NCBI GenBank assembly: GCA_052033935.1
Contig: JBPOJE010000011.1
Location: 62,001 to 126,000, forward strand
Reading direction: 5' to 3'
Length of the DNA: 64,000 bases
Source: JAGVUD01 sp052033935
GTDB lineage: Bacteria > Armatimonadota > UBA5829 > DSUL01
The translations under genes were made by a program, and so were the position numbers. Below, one piece after another: positions 26,896 to 36,010 of this stretch (its first letter is position 1; each line of letters starts with the position of its first letter). The notes under the pieces are model-generated. The model worked only from the letters and a program-made list of their open reading frames with translations. It did not search any database and was not told the origin of the DNA.

Positions 26896-27101
26896 GCAGG
26901 GCGGCCTCTTCGAGCTTCCTCGCGGGAGCGCGCCCTGTAATCAGCCTCACCGGCCGGTTTGCCCTCTTTGTCCACAACCCGCGGGGCGCCTTCGGTCAGC
27001 TTGGGGACGGGCTTGAGCGGCGAACCAGTGATTTAGCACGGCCCCGCAAGGACAACAGCCCCGCTGGGTCGAAGTGTATTCGACAGGAATGACAGGTGAC
27101 A

Positions 27102-27575
27102 ATGAAGACGCCGGAAGATTACATGCGCATGGCCATCGCGAAAACGCGCGAGGGGATGGAACAGGGGCAGACGCCGTTCGGAGCCTGTATAGTGAAGGAT
27201 GGGGAGGTCTTGGCCTGCTCGCACAACACGGTGTGGGCCGCGACGGACATAACCGCCCACGCGGAAGTTACGGCCATTCGCGCAGCGTGCCGCAAACTGG
27301 GCGCCATTGATCTGACTGGCAGCGTCATATACTCGACGTGCGAGCCCTGTCCGATGTGCTTTTCGGCATGTCACTGGGCGAAAATCGGCAAGATCGTGTT
27401 CGGTACCTACATCGAGGACGCGAAGGCCTGCGGCTTCAGCGAGCTGACAGTGTCCGACAAGACGATAAAGGAACTGGGCGGGAGCCCGGTCGAGATCGAG
27501 GGCGGTTTTTTGCGCGAGGAGTGCCAGGCGCTGTTTGACGAATGGCAGAAGAGAGACGACGCAAAGAGGTATTGA
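27102..27575 (+). CDS. Nucleoside deaminase (cytidine/deoxycytidylate deaminase superfamily)
   Basis: 157 residues from the ATG at 27102. A GTG at 27096 is possible. The zinc-site motifs of the CDA fold are intact: THAHAE-type segment with HAE (TAHAEVTAIRAACRKLG) and PCxxC (STCEPCPMC, followed by FSACHWAKI). The tail (GFSELTVSDKTIKELGG, then FLREECQALFDEWQ) resembles guanine-deaminase-like GuaD of Bacillus and its relatives, rather than TadA. Predicted to deaminate a free purine base or nucleoside in the cytoplasm. The exact substrate cannot be read from sequence. Confidence 0.88.
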   Translation: MKTPEDYMRMAIAKTREGMEQGQTPFGACIVKDGEVLACSHNTVWAATDITAHAEVTAIRAACRKLGAIDLTGSVIYSTCEPCPMCFSACHWAKIGKIVFGTYIEDAKACGFSELTVSDKTIKELGGSPVEIEGGFLREECQALFDEWQKRDDAKRY

Positions 27576-27632
27576 CGCGCCTGTGGGCGAACCTGTGCAC
27601 AGGTGGTGCAAGGAGAGCAGAGGTCTGATTTG

Positions 27633-28898
27633 ATGATTCGTAGAGTGATTCTGGCTGCTTGCCTGGCGGCCATTCTGATGTCAACTGCATGCGCCGCGGG
27701 GCCCGAGCCGGGCTTTGTGAGCCTGTTTGACGGCAAGACGCTGAAGGGATGGCAGGTCACCGGCAAGCATGGCGAAGGGTACGTCGCGCGGGACGGCGTG
27801 CTGCGGTGCCCGGCGGGCAGCGGCGGCAACCTGTTCACGATCCGGCAGTACAGCGACTTCGTGCTGCGCTTTGATGTACTGCTGACCAAGGGCGCCAACA
27901 ACGGTGTGGGGATCCGCACGCCCATAGCGGGCACGCCGGCGCACACCGCGATGGAGATTCAGCTTCTGGACGACGGCGATGCGCAGTATGCCAACCTGCA
28001 TCCGGCGCAGTACTGCGGATCCGTCTACAAGACCGTGGCAGCCAAACGCGGCTCGCTGAAGAAGCCGGGCGAGTGGAACGCGATGGAGATATCGGCGGTC
28101 GGACGGCACATCAAGGTCACCATGAACGGCAAGGTGATTGTGAACGCTGATCTGAACAAGGTGAGCAGCCCGGAGGTTTTCGCCGAGCACCGCGGATTCC
28201 TGCGGGACAGGGGCTACATCGGTTTTCTGGGGCACCCGCCGGCGGAGGTCGCCTTCCGGAACATCCGCATCAAGGACCTTTCGCGCCCGGAGAAAGAGAA
28301 CACGCCTCCCCCCGGCTTCAAAGCGCTCTTCAACGGCAAGGACCTGAAAGGATGGAAGGGGCTCGTCTCCAGCCCGCCGGAGCGCGCGAAGATGAGCGAG
28401 GACGCGCTTGCCGCGGAGCAGAAGAAGGCGGACGAGCAGATGCGGGCGCACTGGAAGGTTGTGGACGGCGCGCTCGAGTATGACGGCGGCGGCAACAGCC
28501 TGTGCACGGCGCGGGACTACGCGGACTTCGAGATGCTCGTGGACTGGAAGATTGACGCGGGCGGCGACAGCGGCATCTACCTGCGCGGCTCGCCTCAGGT
28601 GCAGATATGGGACGACCCGGTGGGCTCGGGCGGGCTCTACAACAACGAGAAGAACCCGTCGAAGCCGATTGAGAAGGCGGACAACAAGCCGGGCCAGTGG
28701 AACCGCTTCCGGATTCTGATGCTGGGCGAGAAGGTGAGCGTGTGGCTGAACAGCAAGCTGGTGGTGGACCATGTGACGATGGAGAACTACTGGGAGCGCG
28801 ACAAGCCGATCTACCCGTCGGAGCAGATCGAGCTTCAGCATCACAATAGCAAGCTCTGGTTCAAGAACATCTACATCCGGGAGATCGTGCAGAAATAG
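27633..28898 (+). CDS. Secreted protein with two DUF1080 (3-keto-disaccharide hydrolase-like) domains
   Basis: 421 residues from the ATG at 27633, with a signal peptide. LMSTAC just before the cleavage region could be a lipobox. Two successive DUF1080/concanavalin-like beta-sandwich domains are visible. Domain 1 (about 25-215) starts FVSLFDGKTLKGWQV. Domain 2 (about 225-420) starts FKALFNGKDLKGWKG and continues with YADFEMLVDWKIDAGGDSGI and YLRGSPQVQIWD. Both keep the beta-strand pattern that typifies this family, some of whose members cleave 3-keto-glucosides. A CCCGCGCC/GGCGCGGG hairpin follows at 28931-28951. Confidence 0.9.
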   Translation: MIRRVILAACLAAILMSTACAAGPEPGFVSLFDGKTLKGWQVTGKHGEGYVARDGVLRCPAGSGGNLFTIRQYSDFVLRFDVLLTKGANNGVGIRTPIAGTPAHTAMEIQLLDDGDAQYANLHPAQYCGSVYKTVAAKRGSLKKPGEWNAMEISAVGRHIKVTMNGKVIVNADLNKVSSPEVFAEHRGFLRDRGYIGFLGHPPAEVAFRNIRIKDLSRPEKENTPPPGFKALFNGKDLKGWKGLVSSPPERAKMSEDALAAEQKKADEQMRAHWKVVDGALEYDGGGNSLCTARDYADFEMLVDWKIDAGGDSGIYLRGSPQVQIWDDPVGSGGLYNNEKNPSKPIEKADNKPGQWNRFRILMLGEKVSVWLNSKLVVDHVTMENYWERDKPIYPSEQIELQHHNSKLWFKNIYIREIVQK

Positions 28899-28930
28899 CC
28901 CCGGGGAAACCGAGCGGTTGAAACGCAAGA

Positions 28931-28951
28931 CCCGCGCCAGTCCGGCGCGGG
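28931..28951 (+). terminator. Candidate terminator hairpin after the DUF1080 gene
   Basis: Perfect 8-bp stem (cccgcgcc / ggcgcggg) with a 5-base loop, 32 bases after the stop codon. No T-run follows. Confidence 0.4.
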
Positions 28952-29045
28952 CGTGCGCAATTGCGCCCAGGTCTGACATCCGACACCTCGCTTCGCAGGA
29001 TTGCTGCTGGACCCGGATTTACAATTTGCTGGACCTGCTGGACGC

Positions 29046-29250
29046 TGTTGGCCTCGGATTTGTAATCCGAGGCCAACAGGCAGCGGGTACCACGCCATCC
29101 CGAACCATACCACGTCGTCCTGAACTTGATTCAGGACCCACCCGCACCAGCCGACTGGATGCCGGATCAAGTCCGGCATGACCTGATCAAGTACTCCCGC
29201 AAGTGCACCGGGCTACGCTTGGCGCACCGGATGGGCGATCACAGATCGCC
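29046..29250. repeat. Intergenic hairpin repeat cluster, copy 1
   Basis: Ordered inverted repeats: tgttggcctcggatt / 15-bp partner (29046-29078), gtcctgaa / ttcaggac (29117-29137), atgccgga / tccggcat (29159-29179) and ggcgatc / gatcgcc (29234-29250). A gcaccgggctacgcttggcgcaccgg stretch lies between the last two. The same series recurs twice at 34.26-34.75 kb. The 340-base gap 28899-29238 holds no gene. Confidence 0.85.
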
Positions 29251-30365
29251 GGAACGCCGACGCCACAGTGGCAACCCCGCCAGCCCAAGCGCCAGCGCCA
29301 CCAGGCTGCCCGGCTCGGGCACAAGGTACGTCCACAGCAGCGCCTCAGCGGGGCCACCGTTCACGACCCCCCATAGCCAACCACGTAGATGTTGCCCAGT
29401 TCGTCCACCCAGACGTCGTTCGCCACGCTGTCGCAATAATGGCTGGGTCCAGAAGCGAATGCAGGTCGAAGAAAGATTCGGCGCTGCCGAACCACACGCT
29501 TGCATGAGTGGGGGTGTTGGCGTTCGGTATGTCAAAGACTACCAGCCCCACCTGAACGTTCTGGCTCACACCGTATGCAATACTGGATAATGCTGTGGGA
29601 ATCCAGTCCGGATGCAACCTCACATAGCTCTCGGCTGACCCACACCACAGTGCAGCGCCGCGGTTCAGCCGACCGACCTGGCTGCCGCCACAAAGCGCAT
29701 AGGCCTCCGACCCGCGGAATGGCTCGCTGCTGGGATCCATATCCACGTACGAGCCCTCGGCCACGTCGTCCCAGAGCACGGCGTGGGTCACGCCCCCTCC
29801 AAACCCCAGCATTCCAACAGCCCGGTTTCCATCCAGGCCGCCCACGTTCGATCCGCTTACTGCCGCTGGCGGGTGCAGATCATACTCCTGCTCACTGGCG
29901 ATATCCCAGACATAGGCATGCCGAATTCCACCATTCTCCGTCCACCCGCCGACCAGCGAGCCTGACACAGCGAAAGCATCCGAGCCAATCGAACCTGGCG
30001 GGGTCAGAATGCGGGCAGGGCCACCCCCAATCGGCCACGCCGTGGCATCGAACCTGTAGCTCCCAAAACCGTAGTTTGTATACAGATAGCCTGCCGCCCA
30101 TTCGGTCGAGTTCCCTTTCGCATTCACGGGCGTCAAGCGCCCTCCACGATCCCGTCTGCAGGTCGTAGAGACCAGCCTGTGACACCACGTTGCGTGGGCC
30201 GTTGGTATAGGCGATCTCGCCGACAGCATAGCGTCCAGAGATGCTCGTAAGCTGCGTCCAGTAGGCATCAACTGGTTGCACACAGGTAACTTCCCAGCCA
30301 GAAAGGCACGGCTGGGCTACGATGACAAGAAGCAGTAACGCGAGGATCATCGCACTTCGGCGCAT
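29239..30365 (-). pseudogene. PEP-CTERM secreted protein, copy A, three frameshifts
   Basis: The gene starts at the ATG at 30365 with a signal peptide (ALLLLVIVAQPCLSG) and ends in a PEP-CTERM anchor (VPEPGSLVALALGLAGLP, then LWRRR), a sorting signal for exosortase. Between them are beta-propeller-like HAVLW / HASVWFGSAESFFDLHSLLDPA repeats. Compared with copy B, the frame changes three times. The changes are after about residue 60 (near 30150), at about 29430, and at a G6 run near 29366. The correct product is recoverable by single-base corrections. The last residues and stop codon lie inside an intergenic repeat hairpin. Either decayed or carrying assembly errors. Confidence 0.75.
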
Positions 30366-30379
30366 TGGGGGTGTTCCTT

Positions 30380-31020
30380 TCAGTAACACGGCGTAACTGT
30401 GCGGTTGAGGGGCTCGGGGTCAAGCCTTATCTTAAACACACTGCGGCGTCGGAAGCGTGGGGACGGTCACACTGCCACTGCAAACGCCAAGAGCCGGCGA
30501 CTCCCTTTCGCGGGTAGCAGCCATGACTGTGTACTCACCGGGTGGCAGACAGAGGGTGAAATAGCCGTCTGCGCCTGCCTGTGTCACATAATCAGCACCC
30601 TCGGCCCAGACCAGCGCACCCGCCACCGGAGCGTCCTCGGCCGGATTGTCGCTATCGTAGCGAACCACCCAGCCAGAAACAGTCGGATGAGCCTCGAATA
30701 TCAGCCCATAGCACTCGCCCGGCTCGATGATAACAGGAGGCTCAAAAACATGATACCCGGCGGTATTAACCTGGAGGTCGTACACCCCTGCCGGCAAGCC
30801 GCGGAACTCGTACACGCCGCAGCGACGTCGCCGTCTACGAGCGCGTCCACCGTCACACCGCGTAACGGCATGCTGGTCTCCGGGCAGACCACATGGCCCG
30901 CAAGATTACGCGGCTCGGACAGCGCTGAGGAAGGCTGGATGTCCATAACAGTCATGGATGCTGGGGGCAACAACCAGACGAAGTAGTTGGTTTCCAGCGG
31001 CACATAGTACCCGGGCGTCG
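30380..31020 (-). pseudogene. 5'-truncated copy D of the large secreted protein, frameshifted
   Basis: Matches only the 3' third of the full-length pseudogene at 32126-34130. It begins GYYVPLETNYFVWLLPPASM, continues in another frame with carboxypeptidase-regulatory-like repeats (VYEFRGLPAGVYDLQVNTAG; GYFTLCLPPGEYTV), and ends after another +1 shift in FKIRLDPEPLNRTVTPCY and a TGA at 30380-30382. Restoring that shift gives a tail parallel to the other copy's and a stop 14 bases before the PEP-CTERM gene A, mirroring the C/B spacing. The 5' end abuts the PEP-CTERM end of copy B with no stop codon, which indicates a deletion junction. Confidence 0.75.
30825..31020 (-). repeat. Direct repeat, left copy (about 195 bp)
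   Basis: Aligns without gaps to 32581-32776 (offset 1756 bases) with only scattered mismatches. Encodes the same DUF/carboxypeptidase-regulatory-like region in both tandem cassettes. Confidence 0.85.
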
Positions 31021-32114
31021 GCGAAAGAGCGGCAGGCCCGCCAGCCCCAGCGCCAGCGCTGCCAGGCTGCCGGGCTCGGGTACAAGTATGTCCACAGCAG
31101 CGCCTCGGCGGGGCCGCCATTCATCCGCGCGGCGGAGCCAACGACGTAGATATTGCCCAGTTCGTCCACCCAAACATCGTTCGCCACGCTGCCCCGGTAG
31201 TAAGCCGGGTCAAGAAGAGAGTGCAGATCAAACACGCTCGCTGCAGTGCCAAACCACACAGTGGCATGCGCGGGAAACCGAGGGAACGTGCCAGCGCCCC
31301 GATCATAGTCAACATAACCAACTTGAACGTGAGCGTCGGCACCAAGAGCGTAGGACAGCGCCGCAGAGGGGAGCCACGACGGGTGCAGGTTCACATAACT
31401 GCCTGCTGAACCGCGCCACAGCGCTGCAAGCCCATCAACTTCGCCCACCTGTGTGTTGTCCGAGATATCGTATGCAGTGGAACCGTAGACTGCGCCAGTG
31501 GGATTGAGATCCACGTAACCCGCGGCCAAGCTGGGCCACAGCACAGCGTGGCTGCCGGTACCCCCGCCCAAACCGATTTCGCCAACAGATCGCGTGCCAT
31601 CTATCCCATTGACCTGCGAGCCGTTTACGGCGGCCGGCGGGTGGAGGTCGTACTCCTGGCCCGTCGCCATGTCCCAGACGTAGGCGTGAATCTTCCCGGC
31701 GAACTGCGCGGACCCCGCCAGCAACTGGCCAGAGGCCGAAGTGAGCTTGGATGTCAGCGCACCCGCCGGCTGAAGGTCCAAGGCGGGCCCGCCTGCCAAA
31801 GGCCAGGCTGTTGCCTTCACCACAGAGGCATTACCTGGCTGGTACGCAGCCCACATGTCAGATACAGCGTTCGCCGTAGTGTCGCGGGTGTCCAGGGGCT
31901 TCCACGTGCCCCTATCCAGGTCGTAGAGAGCCACCTGCACCATCATATTCGGCGGGCCGTTGGTATAGGCAATCTCACCGACCGCATACCGGCCGGAGAT
32001 ACCCATGAGCTGGGACCAGTCTGCCCCTGCGGGGTGGACGCGGGTAACTTCCCAGCCGGAAAGGCACGGCTGGCAGAGTGCGGCAAGCAGAAGGGCTAGT
32101 ATAGACACTCTCAT
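31015..32114 (-). pseudogene. PEP-CTERM secreted protein, copy B, frameshifted near the C-terminus
   Basis: From the ATG at 32114 (RBS agaggaga) the frame is open for about 345 residues: signal peptide (ILALLLAALCQPCLSGWEV), then beta-propeller-like HAYVWDMATGQEYDLHPPAA repeats. One base is missing in the segment TYL-V-PEPGS, near 31080. The PEP-CTERM tail (VPEPGSLAALALGLAGLP, LFRRR) therefore lies in another frame. After RRR the frame runs directly into copy D without a stop. The start lies 11 bases after the stop of the upstream large gene, so the two formed an operon. Mostly intact; it could be functional if the indel is an error. Confidence 0.75.
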
Positions 32115-32125
32115 CTCATTCTCCT

Positions 32126-34130
32126 CTAGGGGCAAACACTGAACGCGCGGTGGTTCGGGTCGGGGTCAAAGATGAACTCGACGCATTGGGTGGTGACCAG
32201 CTGCGGGATGGTCACGATGCCAGCGTGAACGCCAACGGTGGGGGTTTCCTGGAGACGCGTGGACGCCAACACACCGTACTGACCGCGGCAGCAGCAGCGT
32301 GAAATAGCCTGACGCGTCGGTAACGGTCTTGTATTCGTGAGCCCACACCCAGACCACAGCGCCCGCCACAGGGAGCCCGGTGCTGTACCGCTTCACCGTC
32401 CCGGTTATGGATGGGTACGCATCGAAGCTGAGGGCGTAGGTCCCTTCTGTGGCGATGTAGACACTCGGCGTCGCTGGCACCACCTGGTACCCGGGGGCAT
32501 TCACCCTGACGACGTACTGTCCGGGGTCTAGCCCACGGAACTCGTACACGCCGAAGTCGTTCGTCGTCGCGCTTGCAGCGACGTCGCCGTCTACGAGCGC
32601 GTCCACCGTCACACTGCGTAACGGCATGCTGGTCTCCGGGCAGACCACATGGCCCACAAGATTACGCGGCTCGGACAGCTCTGAGGAAAGCTGGATGTCC
32701 ATGACAGTCATGGATGCTAGGGGCAACAACCAGACGAAGTAATTGGTCTCCAGTGGCAGGTAGTATCCGGGGGCCGGAGGCCCGACCTGGGCCAAACCCG
32801 TGGGCTCGTCTGTCCCCTCCATCGGCGAGGTTGCGCTGCTCTGAAGGGTGTATGTGATCAGCGCACCGGCAGGCTCCGCGGTCTCCCCGAGGTAGATGCT
32901 CTGAGTCTGCTCGTCGGTGGCGTTCGTATTCAGCAGCATGATTCGGTACGCATCGCCCTGCGCCGGTACACCTGCGCGAATACATCCCGCTCTCCAGCCT
33001 CCTGGTAGGCCGCATCGGTGGCCACGGAAGCGCCCCTGTCGAAGTCGTACCCTTCCACACGCGGTACCGTGACGAGATCAACGATAATAGTGCGCTCGGT
33101 CTGCGGGTCGTCTGCCAAGTTACCATGCGAGACTGCACAGGCGTGAAAGAGGTTGAAGCCCTGCGCGTGTTCAGCCACCAGTTTCATCTGGAGCGACGCA
33201 ACCGCTAACGCGCTCTTCAGCTTGAAGTTATCAGCGATCGGAGCATCGCCGTCATACAAGAGCAATGGTGTCACCACGCGTTACGCTTGTGGATACGTCG
33301 CCCCTGTTCACCCGAATACCAGCGGCGCGCGACTGATCCTGGACGTAGAGATAGCCGCCGCTAGTGGTCCCGTGGGTCACAACGACGTCCTCGAAAAAAC
33401 ACCAAGGTACCGTCTCCCCACAGTCGCCGGTGCCAAACTTGGGGCCGCCCCCAGCGCTCAGGTTGATATCATTGCCGTCCACCGTGATAATGTCAGCCAC
33501 CCGCGCCACGCGTTGCGACGTAGTAGCGGGCGTCGAGCAGTAGATACGCAGAACGTCCCGCCCTCCATCGTCGGCAATGTCCATGTATTACTGGGAGTTA
33601 AGGTCCGTACCCTCCGCAACTATGCGCTTGTTCTTGAGACCGACAAGATCTCCGTCCTCCGCTGCCAGGGCGTCCGCGACAGTCGCCAGCCACGCAAATT
33701 CACAGTGGCTGCCAGAGGGTGTGCCACCGTCCCCCAACACGTTCATCCCCCCTGCCGCCACTGGCGGCGTGGGCATTGCCAGAACCGTGCCTTCGGCATC
33801 CACATAGGCATAGACCATCGCTCCGTCAACTGCGCGTGTGCCATCGGCAAGCGTGCACATAAATCCCGCAACGTCCACGGGCTGATCCTACTGAATGCCG
33901 AAGATGCTGATGGAGGCGGGGGATCTCAACAGCGGGGTCGGTACGGTCTCGTACGACCAGGCGGCGCTCGTTCGCGTTCGCAGAGGTGACCAAGACGCCG
34001 CTCAGGGTGACGGCGGTGTATCGGGCGCTGTCTGCGCCGCTCCTACCACCGCAGCAATCTGAGCACGAACGGATCCATAGGGCGTTACGGCGGCCACGCT
34101 TAGCGCGGCCCAAAGCACGAGAAACCTCAT
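32126..34130 (-). pseudogene. Large secreted protein with OB-like and carboxypeptidase-regulatory-like domains, copy C, several frame disruptions
   Basis: Starts at the ATG at 34130 with an excellent ribosome site (ggagg) and a signal peptide (MRFLVLWAALSVAAVTP). The reading frame then shifts several times. Fragments in order are: OB-like (TLSGVLVTSANANERRLVV), a beta region with MCTLADGTRAVDGAMVYAYV, an in-frame TAA near 33588, a domain with GGYLYVQDQSRAAGIRVNRG, an adhesin-like region (FNLFHACAVSHGNLADDPQT), and the C-terminal carboxypeptidase-regulatory-like domains ending QYGVLASTRLQETPTVG. The last shift, in a G-run near 32285, hides a tail that ends at 32126. About six disruptions make decay or assembly error certain, but not which. 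Confidence 0.75.
32581..32776 (-). repeat. Direct repeat, right copy (about 195 bp)
   Basis: Partner of 30825-31020, in copy C. The two copies mark the tandem duplication of the cassette. Confidence 0.85.
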
Positions 34131-34262
34131 CAGAACCTCCAGTCCCGCCTTCCGGCGGACGGACACTGCGGCAATCTCCCGCGGACACGCAACCAAGCTT
34201 ATTATACCATATAGAGGCCGCACTGCATCACCGGGTCCGGCAGCAGAGATGCTGGACATCGA

Positions 34263-34490
34263 GCGATCACAGATCGCCGGAACCCGGCCTCAGATTGCAA
34301 ATCCGAGGCCAGCAGTGAGTCCAACAGGTACCACGTCATCCCGAACCGTACCACACGTCATCCTTCACCACACCACGTCGTCCTGAACTTGATTCAGGAC
34401 CCACCTGCACCAACCGACTGGAGCCGGATCGAGTCCGGCATGATGTGATCAAGTGCGCCGGGCTACGCTTGGCGCGCCGGACGGATCGGG
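34263..34490. repeat. Intergenic hairpin repeat cluster, copy 2
   Basis: Contains gcgatc / gatcgc (34263-34277), ggcctcagatt / aatccgaggcc with one mismatch (34286-34310), gtcctgaa / ttcaggac (34380-34400) and gccgga / tccggc (34423-34439), then the gcgccgggctacgcttggcg stretch. Lies between the start of copy C and the six-gene GH operon's 3' end. Confidence 0.85.
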
Positions 34491-34543
34491 AGATTGTGCA
34501 GTACCGCCCCAAACACTGGCCGCGATGACGCCTTCGCCGGAAC

Positions 34544-34750
34544 CTGGACTCCCGAGTCCAGCAGGTACCACGTCATCCTGCACCATACCACGTCGTCCTG
34601 AACTTGATTCAGGACCCACCCGCGCCAGCCGACTGGATGCCGGATCGAGTCCGGCATGACGTGATCAAGTGCGCCGGGCTACGCTTGGCGCGCCGGATGG
34701 GCGATCTGTGATCGCCCGAACCTGGCCTCGGATTTGCAATCCGAGGCCAG
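34544..34750. repeat. Intergenic hairpin repeat cluster, copy 3
   Basis: Contains ctggact / agtccag (34544-34561), gtcctgaa / ttcaggac (34595-34615), atgccgga / tccggcat (34637-34657), ggcgatc / gatcgcc (34700-34716) and a 13-bp stem ctggcctcggatt (34722-34750). Together with copy 2 it fills the 650-base gap between 34131 and 34780, which holds no gene. Confidence 0.85.
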
Positions 34751-34780
34751 CAGGGACCCACCTGGCTCGGGACAGTACTA

Positions 34781-35992
34781 CTAGAACACCAGGTTGTGCA
34801 TGCCCCGCCAGCGGTGGTCGCGGAAGGGCTTATTGTGGATGCCGAGCCAGATGTCCGCCAGGTCGCTCTCGGCCTTCAGAAGCGCCATCAGCGCGTAGGC
34901 GGTGGCGCGCATATTGACGCACCGGCGGCCGGGGCGATTCTCCTCCTTGCCCTCGTAAGCGCCGTGGAACGCGCCGTCCATGCGGCCGTCGCCGGTATCG
35001 AGATACTGCGTCGGAAGGAGTTTCTCAAGCGCCCTGTCCGCCGCGGCCAAAAGGGCGTCGTCCTTCAGCAGCGTCCCGTAGTCACGCAGGATCATCCCGG
35101 CGACGGGAACCGCCGACGGACGTAGCCCGCCCGTCCAGCCACCGTCGGGCTCCTGCTGCCCCACAAGCCAACGCGCGAACAGCGCCCCGCGCTCGATGAA
35201 CGAACGGTCGCCGAAAAGCTCCGAGGCCTGGATCATCATCGCCGCGCCGTGGTCGTCATTGTAGGCGTGTTGATGGAGGAAGGCCTCGCCTTCCTTCGGG
35301 CTGGTGATCTCGTTTGTAAACGGGTCGCGCTCGAGAATGAGCTTGCCCGAATCGGTGATGAAATCGTCGCGGTAGATTGTGGCGATGGGCAGCAGCCCCT
35401 TCTCGATGAACTTCGCGTCGCCCGTCAGGCGGAACAGGTCGTAGAGGAACAGGCCCGCGCCGGACTGGAACGACCCGCGCGAATAGAAGTTGTCCATCGC
35501 GCCGTCCATATAGATTGCGTACATCGGCCAGCCGCGGTACATCCCCCGGTCCACGAGCCAGTCCCCAAACAGCCGCGCGCGCTCCAGATACAGGCTGTTT
35601 CCCGTCGCCTCGGCCAGCCACACCAAGCCCCAGGCGGCGCTTGCCGCATCGCGCGGAGCGAACTCGATGCTCTGGGGGATCAGCTCGCGGATGGCGCCGA
35701 AGTGCCTGTCGCGCTGGTCCATCACCTGCAGCGACATAACGTAGCGCCCCGCGCGCTCGGCGGCTTCGAGGCAGGCCACATCGCCCGTTCGCTTCCACAA
35801 CGCCGCCAGCGCCGCCGCCATGCTCCCGGTCATCCAGTTGCCGGTCAGCACAAGCTCGCCCGTATCCATGTCGTAGCTGCGGACGCAGCGCCCGTTGTTG
35901 GCGTCCTGCCGATCGGTGATCTGGTTGCGCATCATCCAACCACCACACAGGACGGCGCGTTCCAGCAGCAGGCCCTTGTTCTGAGATCTCAT
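34781..35992 (-). CDS. Putative six-hairpin glycosidase / AGE-like (alpha/alpha)6 barrel protein
   Basis: 403 residues, no signal peptide, probably cytoplasmic. The sequence consists of helical pairs with aromatic loops typical of (alpha/alpha)6 barrels: YVMSLQVMDQRDRHFGAI, SAAWGLVWLAEATGNSLYLE, QHAYNDDHGAAMMIQASELF, RWLVGQQEPDGGWTGGLR. It resembles N-acylglucosamine 2-epimerase-like, unsaturated uronyl hydrolase or glucuronyl hydrolase families, without enough motif detail to choose. It is the last gene of the leftward GH operon, 18 bases after its neighbour. Confidence 0.6.
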   Translation of the reverse strand: MRSQNKGLLLERAVLCGGWMMRNQITDRQDANNGRCVRSYDMDTGELVLTGNWMTGSMAAALAALWKRTGDVACLEAAERAGRYVMSLQVMDQRDRHFGAIRELIPQSIEFAPRDAASAAWGLVWLAEATGNSLYLERARLFGDWLVDRGMYRGWPMYAIYMDGAMDNFYSRGSFQSGAGLFLYDLFRLTGDAKFIEKGLLPIATIYRDDFITDSGKLILERDPFTNEITSPKEGEAFLHQHAYNDDHGAAMMIQASELFGDRSFIERGALFARWLVGQQEPDGGWTGGLRPSAVPVAGMILRDYGTLLKDDALLAAADRALEKLLPTQYLDTGDGRMDGAFHGAYEGKEENRPGRRCVNMRATAYALMALLKAESDLADIWLGIHNKPFRDHRWRGMHNLVF

Positions 35993-36010
35993 GGCATCAC
36001 CCCGGCAGTA

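Noticed and set aside
26968..26976. TTGTCCACA, a perfect DnaA-box-like 9-mer between the pseudopilin and deaminase genes
   Set aside because: Isolated; one or so such matches is expected by chance in 64 kb on two strands.
34263..34750. CRISPR-like repeat array
   Set aside because: The repeats are few, internally palindromic and not evenly spaced, with no constant repeat/spacer pattern and no cas gene.
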